A DNA stretch of 26,986 nucleotides from Deltaproteobacteria bacterium. Its GTDB lineage: Bacteria > Desulfobacterota > UBA8473. The stretch lies in the NCBI GenBank assembly GCA_030643245.1, contig DAOWME010000011.1:1-26986 (forward strand). Direction: 5' to 3'. The notes below the pieces were generated by a model. That model saw only the letters and a program-made list of their open reading frames with translations, was not told where the DNA came from and did not search any database. Below are positions 23,025-26,986 of this stretch, in pieces (position 1 is the stretch's first letter; each line of letters opens with the position of its first letter). The position numbers and the translations under genes were made by a program.

Positions 23025-25469
23025 ATGTACCAAGGACGAAGGGTGGAACGTGTGAGACAAGTGGAAAATCAACAGTTTTTGAAATGTAATGCAGTAGAAA
23101 TAGCGCCCAGAAAATTGACCGTTGACGAATTGGTTGATCAGATCAGGACATCAAAACGATTCGGTCGCAATATTACTGCCTGTCGTGTTATTGATGAACA
23201 ACCGGGTCGTTTTGCCGGTTTCCCTGAGAGGATAGATCCGCGGATCGTTGCGGTATTGAGACAACGGGAGATCACCGGTCTTTATATGCACCAGCGGGAA
23301 ACCTTTGAAGCGGTTTATGCCGGCAATAATCCCGTGGTGGTCACACCTACGGCCTCGGGAAAGACCCTTTGTTATAACCTCCCAGTCCTCAATCGTGTCC
23401 TGAAACATCCTGAAACCCGGGCGCTTTACCTTTTTCCCACCAAGGCGCTTTCCCAGGACCAGATGCACGCTTTACAAGGCCTGATCACAGACCTGGATCT
23501 CGATATCAAGACCTTCACCTATGACGGAGATACCCCGGCTGATGCCCGGGCGGCGATCAGGGAATATGGACACATTGTGCTCACTAACCCGGATATGCTC
23601 CATACTGCCATCTTACCTCACCATACCAAATGGCAAAAGCTGTTTTCCAACCTGCATTTTGTGGTTATTGATGAGATGCACACGTATCGGGGGGTTTTTG
23701 GGAGTCATTTTACCAACCTCATGCGAAGGCTTAAAAGGATTTGCCGTTTCTATAATTCCAACCCCTCCTTTATTCTTTGCTCTGCTACTATTGCGAACCC
23801 GGCAGAGCTTTCCAGCAGACTCATTGAGGAGGATGTCGTTCTCATTGAAAAAAGCGGTGCTCCGATCCCACGAAAGTATGTGGTCCTTTATAACCCGCCG
23901 GTGGTGAACAGCGAGTTGGGAATACGAGCAAGTTTCCTCAATGAAGCGAGACATCTGGCCACCCTGTGCCTAAGAAATGAACTCCAGACTATAGTATTTA
24001 CAACGAGCCGGCTTAATGTGGAGGTGTTGACCAAATACTTGAAAGACAAGTTTGACCGGAAAGAAATCGAGTCAGACCGTATAGCAGGATACAGGGGGGG
24101 ATATCTTCCCCGTTTGAGAAGGAGCATTGAACAAGGTTTACGGGATCGTTCCGTCATGGGGGTCGTCTCTACCAACGCCCTGGAACTAGGGATAGACGTT
24201 GGCGCTCTGGAGGTTTCTATTCTTGCCGGCTATCCCGGGACTATTGCTTCCACGTGGCAGCAATCCGGGAGGGCCGGCCGGAGAAAAGGGTCCTCATTAT
24301 CCATATTGGTATCCCGTTCCAACCCCCTCGACCAGTTTATGGTCAACAACCCCGACTATCTTTTCGGGCGCCCCCCGGAACATGGACGGGTCAACCCTGA
24401 CAATCTACTCATCCTGGTGAGTCATATCAAGTGTGCCGCCTTTGAATTACCGTTTGAGACGGAAGAGTTTTTTGGCACAGAAGACCTGGGTGGAATCCTT
24501 TCTTATTTGGAGGAAAAGGGTACCCTGCACCGGGCGGGCACCCGTTTCCACTGGTCGGCGGAGAGTTATCCGGCAAATGAGATCAGCCTTCGCTCCGTCA
24601 CAAATCAGAACTTTGTGATTGTGGACACATCAGGGCAGGAGCCTCAGGTCATCGCTGAGGCGGACTATACATCCGCACCCTTTATGATCCACAAAGATGC
24701 TATTTACATGGTGGAGAGCCGGCAGTACCATGTGGATGAACTGGACTGGGAACGTTGTAAGGCGTATGTGCATCCCGTATCCGTAGACTATTACACAGAT
24801 GCCTTGAGTCACACGAACGTTAAGGTCCTGGACGAGTTTGAAAGTGCCAGGAAGGACCGTCTACTGGTGGAACATGGTGAGGTCCAAGTGGTTTCGAGGG
24901 TCGTGGGTTTTAAAAAGATACGGTACTATACCTCAGAAAATGTGGGATACGGAGAAGTCAATATACCGGAAGACCATATACACACCACGGCTTACTGGTT
25001 TACCATTCCCCTCCACGTCCTAGAGGATTTCCCTTACAGCCGCGCTGAACTCGTGGATGGACTTCTCGGTATAGGCTATCTCCTTCACCACGTGGCTGCC
25101 ATACATCTCATGTGCGATCTCAGGGATATCAACTACTCCGTTGGGGACAAGTCCTTCCGCTGGTTTGTTAAACATGAGCAGGGAAAGCGGAAGGTTTTAT
25201 CAGTGGGTGAAGACCGGGAAATCAGTCCGGATACCATCGATGCCTTTGACCCCAGTCTTTTTATTTATGATAATTATCCTGGAGGTGTGGGCTTCTCTCC
25301 TAAGTTATTCGACCTCCATGGAAGACTTCTGAGCGAGGCGATGACCGCGCTTGACCGGTGTACCTGTAAGAAAGGATGCCCTTCGTGTGTTGGACCGGCA
25401 TCGGAAATGGGTATCCTGTCCAAGGATGTGGCGCTCGCCCTCTTCCACTTGATCTTGAAGGCCGGGTAA
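23025..25469 (+). CDS. mrfA: MrfA/YprA-type DEAD/DEAH helicase with DUF1998 zinc domain
   Basis: An 814-residue superfamily 2 helicase. Motifs: Walker A TPTASGKT (107-114), DEMH (216-219, the DExH box), SAT (253-255) and motif VI QQSGRAGRRKG (412-422). The C-terminal DUF1998 domain ends with four cysteines C779, C781, C785 and C788 (CTCKKGCPSC), the metal site of MrfA-type enzymes. In Bacillus subtilis MrfA works with MrfB to remove mitomycin-type DNA damage independently of UvrABC. The ATG at 23025 has no ribosome binding site and a leader of about 12 bases; GTG at 23052, preceded by aaggg, is a real alternative. The stop overlaps the next start (TAATG), so the pair is co-translated. Confidence 0.92.
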   Translation: MYQGRRVERVRQVENQQFLKCNAVEIAPRKLTVDELVDQIRTSKRFGRNITACRVIDEQPGRFAGFPERIDPRIVAVLRQREITGLYMHQRETFEAVYAGNNPVVVTPTASGKTLCYNLPVLNRVLKHPETRALYLFPTKALSQDQMHALQGLITDLDLDIKTFTYDGDTPADARAAIREYGHIVLTNPDMLHTAILPHHTKWQKLFSNLHFVVIDEMHTYRGVFGSHFTNLMRRLKRICRFYNSNPSFILCSATIANPAELSSRLIEEDVVLIEKSGAPIPRKYVVLYNPPVVNSELGIRASFLNEARHLATLCLRNELQTIVFTTSRLNVEVLTKYLKDKFDRKEIESDRIAGYRGGYLPRLRRSIEQGLRDRSVMGVVSTNALELGIDVGALEVSILAGYPGTIASTWQQSGRAGRRKGSSLSILVSRSNPLDQFMVNNPDYLFGRPPEHGRVNPDNLLILVSHIKCAAFELPFETEEFFGTEDLGGILSYLEEKGTLHRAGTRFHWSAESYPANEISLRSVTNQNFVIVDTSGQEPQVIAEADYTSAPFMIHKDAIYMVESRQYHVDELDWERCKAYVHPVSVDYYTDALSHTNVKVLDEFESARKDRLLVEHGEVQVVSRVVGFKKIRYYTSENVGYGEVNIPEDHIHTTAYWFTIPLHVLEDFPYSRAELVDGLLGIGYLLHHVAAIHLMCDLRDINYSVGDKSFRWFVKHEQGKRKVLSVGEDREISPDTIDAFDPSLFIYDNYPGGVGFSPKLFDLHGRLLSEAMTALDRCTCKKGCPSCVGPASEMGILSKDVALALFHLILKAG

Positions 25470-26773
25470 TGAATTTACGTGACCGTCTCGATGCCATATT
25501 TGATTCATCTGCCACCAACCGCAACAGTAACGATAAGGCTCTTAAAATTAGGACCTTGCGGGCTCAGCTAGATAGGATACTCGCCAATAAGCCTCATGTA
25601 ACGAGACTACGACCACAGGAGGAGCTTTCAAATCTTGAGGAGATACTTCACGGCAGTGAGGTAGAAACTCAATCAGGTCCGGCATTTGTGACAGAGTATC
25701 ACTATCCTCAAGACTTCCGGCACGGCATAAGAAAGCTCGATGCCCTTCTGAATGCCCCTACAAAATGGCTCCCACTCCTATTGGGTACTCCCCCGGCAAG
25801 ACCGCTATCACTGAGTGATGCCATTTTCTTGGATACCGAAACAACGGGGTTAAGCGGTGGAACCGGCACATATGCCTTTCTCGTGGGCGCAGGATTTTTT
25901 ACAGCCAAAGGCTTCAGCGTTTATCAATATTTTATGCGAGACTTTCACGAGGAGCCGGCCCTTCTCAGCCTTGTTAGCAGATTGGTCGGAGATAAGAGCT
26001 GGCTCGTAACTTTCAATGGAAAGGCCTTTGATATGAACCTCTTAGCTACCCGCTTCATCCTGTGCCGTGAGTCCTTTCCTTTTGCCTGCATCCCCCACTG
26101 GGACCTCCTTGCCACAAGCCGCCGTGTTTTCAAACCACGGATCGGGTCGTGTTCCCTATCCAACATAGAGAGAGAGGTCCTGGGATTTGAGCGACAGGGT
26201 GACATACCTGGGTGTGAGATCCCAGCCATATATCATGGGTTTGTCCGTGACGGCAACGCGAAGCCTTTGGCCGGAGTGTTTCATCACAACCGTCTTGATA
26301 TCTTGAGCATGGTGACCCTCGTCACACTTCTTCTTCAAGGTATACATCGGCGGAAAGCCGTTCCTGAATTCACCCCATGGGAGTTCCTGACACTCGGCAG
26401 GATCATGGAGAAATCGGATTACGCGGCTGCCTGTCGTCTTTGGGAGCATGGTCTGGACCTGACCGATGACGAACGGATCGTGTATTTGCTTAAGCGAGAG
26501 TGGAGCTGCGCTGCAAAGAAGGCGGGTGACTACGGACGAGCTGTTGGATTTTGGGAGGATATGCTGGCATATCCTCCGGTTGACCCGTTTGTACATGAAG
26601 AACTGGCCAAGTACTGGGAACATAAAGTGGGGGACTACCATAACGCCATTGTCCTTGTTGAGGAGGCGTTGGTGTTTTTCGGGCATATTCGGAAGTGGAG
26701 GGAACCTCTAGAATATAGGAGGGATAGGTTGGTGACAAAAATCAAGAGAGGTAATGAAATAATGAGTGCCTAA
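25469..26773 (+). CDS. mrfB: MrfB/YprB-type DEDDh exonuclease with helical repeats
   Basis: A 434-residue protein with an RNase H-like exonuclease domain (~115-285) of the YprB type. Catalytic candidates are D122 and E124 (FLDTETTGLSGG), D188 (TFNGKAFDMNLL), H273 and D277 (HHNRLD), matching DEDDh. The C-terminal part (~300-415) is helical with TPR-like units (SDYAAACRLWEHGLD, GDYGRAVGFWEDML, GDYHNAIVLVEEAL). The start is the ATG overlapping the mrfA stop by one base; an earlier in-frame start at 25376 lies inside mrfA. The partner of MrfA in mitomycin-type lesion repair. The last residues (about IMSA) and TAA stop are encoded within repeat S. Confidence 0.92.
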   Translation: MNLRDRLDAIFDSSATNRNSNDKALKIRTLRAQLDRILANKPHVTRLRPQEELSNLEEILHGSEVETQSGPAFVTEYHYPQDFRHGIRKLDALLNAPTKWLPLLLGTPPARPLSLSDAIFLDTETTGLSGGTGTYAFLVGAGFFTAKGFSVYQYFMRDFHEEPALLSLVSRLVGDKSWLVTFNGKAFDMNLLATRFILCRESFPFACIPHWDLLATSRRVFKPRIGSCSLSNIEREVLGFERQGDIPGCEIPAIYHGFVRDGNAKPLAGVFHHNRLDILSMVTLVTLLLQGIHRRKAVPEFTPWEFLTLGRIMEKSDYAAACRLWEHGLDLTDDERIVYLLKREWSCAAKKAGDYGRAVGFWEDMLAYPPVDPFVHEELAKYWEHKVGDYHNAIVLVEEALVFFGHIRKWREPLEYRRDRLVTKIKRGNEIMSA

Positions 26774-26823
26774 AGTTTGAAGTGCCTAAAGTGCCTAAAA
26801 TTAAGGGATTCGCTCCAAAACAC
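26758..26823 (+). repeat. Repeat S, copy 2, overlapping the mrfB end
   Basis: The sequence from aataatgagtgcctaaagtt through cgctccaaaacac is nearly identical to 17309-17378. The first gtgcctaa supplies the mrfB stop codon. It joins directly onto repeat R. Confidence 0.85.
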
Positions 26824-26986
26824 GGCATCCTTCATAAAAACTATAAAGTAGTTTACACTTTCTAATAAAAAAACGGTCTCGGCACAGATTCAACGGTGGT
26901 TAAATTTTAACCCGTGAAGCTGTTTGAGCGTTTTAGTGAGCGTTAAGAAAGAACAGGGGGAAAGCCCCTTTTTTAGAATGTTTGTA
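26824..26986 (+). repeat. Repeat R, copy 4 (reaches window end)
   Basis: It is the reverse complement of the blocks at 1-141 and 7624-7785, in the order ggcatccttcata, aaagtagtttacacttt, a run of A, acagattcaacggtggt, ttaaattttaa, gagcgttttagtgagcgtta and agaaagaacaggggg. It follows mrfB and repeat S. Confidence 0.92.
26956..26974 (+). terminator. Weak intrinsic-terminator-like stem inside repeat R
   Basis: gggg (26957-26960) pairs with cccc (26965-26968) around aaag, followed by six T. The stem is short, but its position after mrfB and the T run fit a terminator. The copy at 7624-7785 has the same element imperfectly on the minus strand, after the MFS gene. Confidence 0.4.

Overview
The window looks like a stretch of chromosome from a Gram-negative anaerobe or facultative anaerobe, most likely a deltaproteobacterium in the broad sense (Desulfobacterota, Syntrophales/Desulfobacterales-like). 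The clues are three different radical SAM enzymes, TolC/RND/EmrAB envelope efflux systems, a DUF1329 exported protein, a DUF3187-type outer-membrane protein and unusually repeat-rich intergenic spaces. This placement is inferred from gene content; no rRNA or other phylogenetic marker is present. I saw no tRNA, rRNA, CRISPR array or transposase gene.

Layout. 1-5160: an iron-sulfur-rich radical SAM protein (185-1393), a large palindromic intergenic element, then a tightly overlapping operon of a SPASM radical SAM enzyme, a soluble PAS-PAS histidine kinase and a NarL-type response regulator (1810-5159). 5160-7350: a repeat-filled spacer, then a secreted DUF1329 protein (5982-7349) with its own leader. 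7390-9460: a hairpin, two converging copies of a ~140-160 bp repeat, a minus-strand MFS exporter and another repeat-filled spacer carrying a promoter with a perfect palindrome. 9468-14533: a third radical SAM protein followed by an EmrA-EmrB-EmrA efflux cluster in which two EmrA paralogs flank one EmrB. 14534-22916: a TetR regulator, TolC-type channel, RND adaptor, RND pump and DUF3187 protein. 22978-26773: a promoter and a two-gene operon matching the MrfA helicase / MrfB exonuclease pair (YprA/YprB) that repairs mitomycin-type DNA damage in Bacillus subtilis.

How it fits together. The right two thirds reads as a toxic-compound resistance region: an MFS exporter, an EmrAB-type pump, a tripartite RND pump with regulator and outer-membrane channel, and a DNA-adduct repair pair. 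The left part is a redox-enzyme plus two-component unit whose substrate cannot be read from sequence. The TolC-type channel could serve both the EmrAB and RND systems.

The most striking feature is the intergenic DNA. At least five repeat families recur between genes: R (~140-160 bp, four copies plus a fragment, including both window ends in inverted orientation), S (iterated gtgcctaaag units), Y (a ctgcacaggtcga-containing palindromic element, six full or partial copies), Q (a 124-bp hairpin with TA ends, plus one half copy) and D (a hairpin element duplicated behind emrA2). Several genes take start or stop codons from these repeats. Because both window ends lie inside R copies, the window may be a contig broken at repeats.
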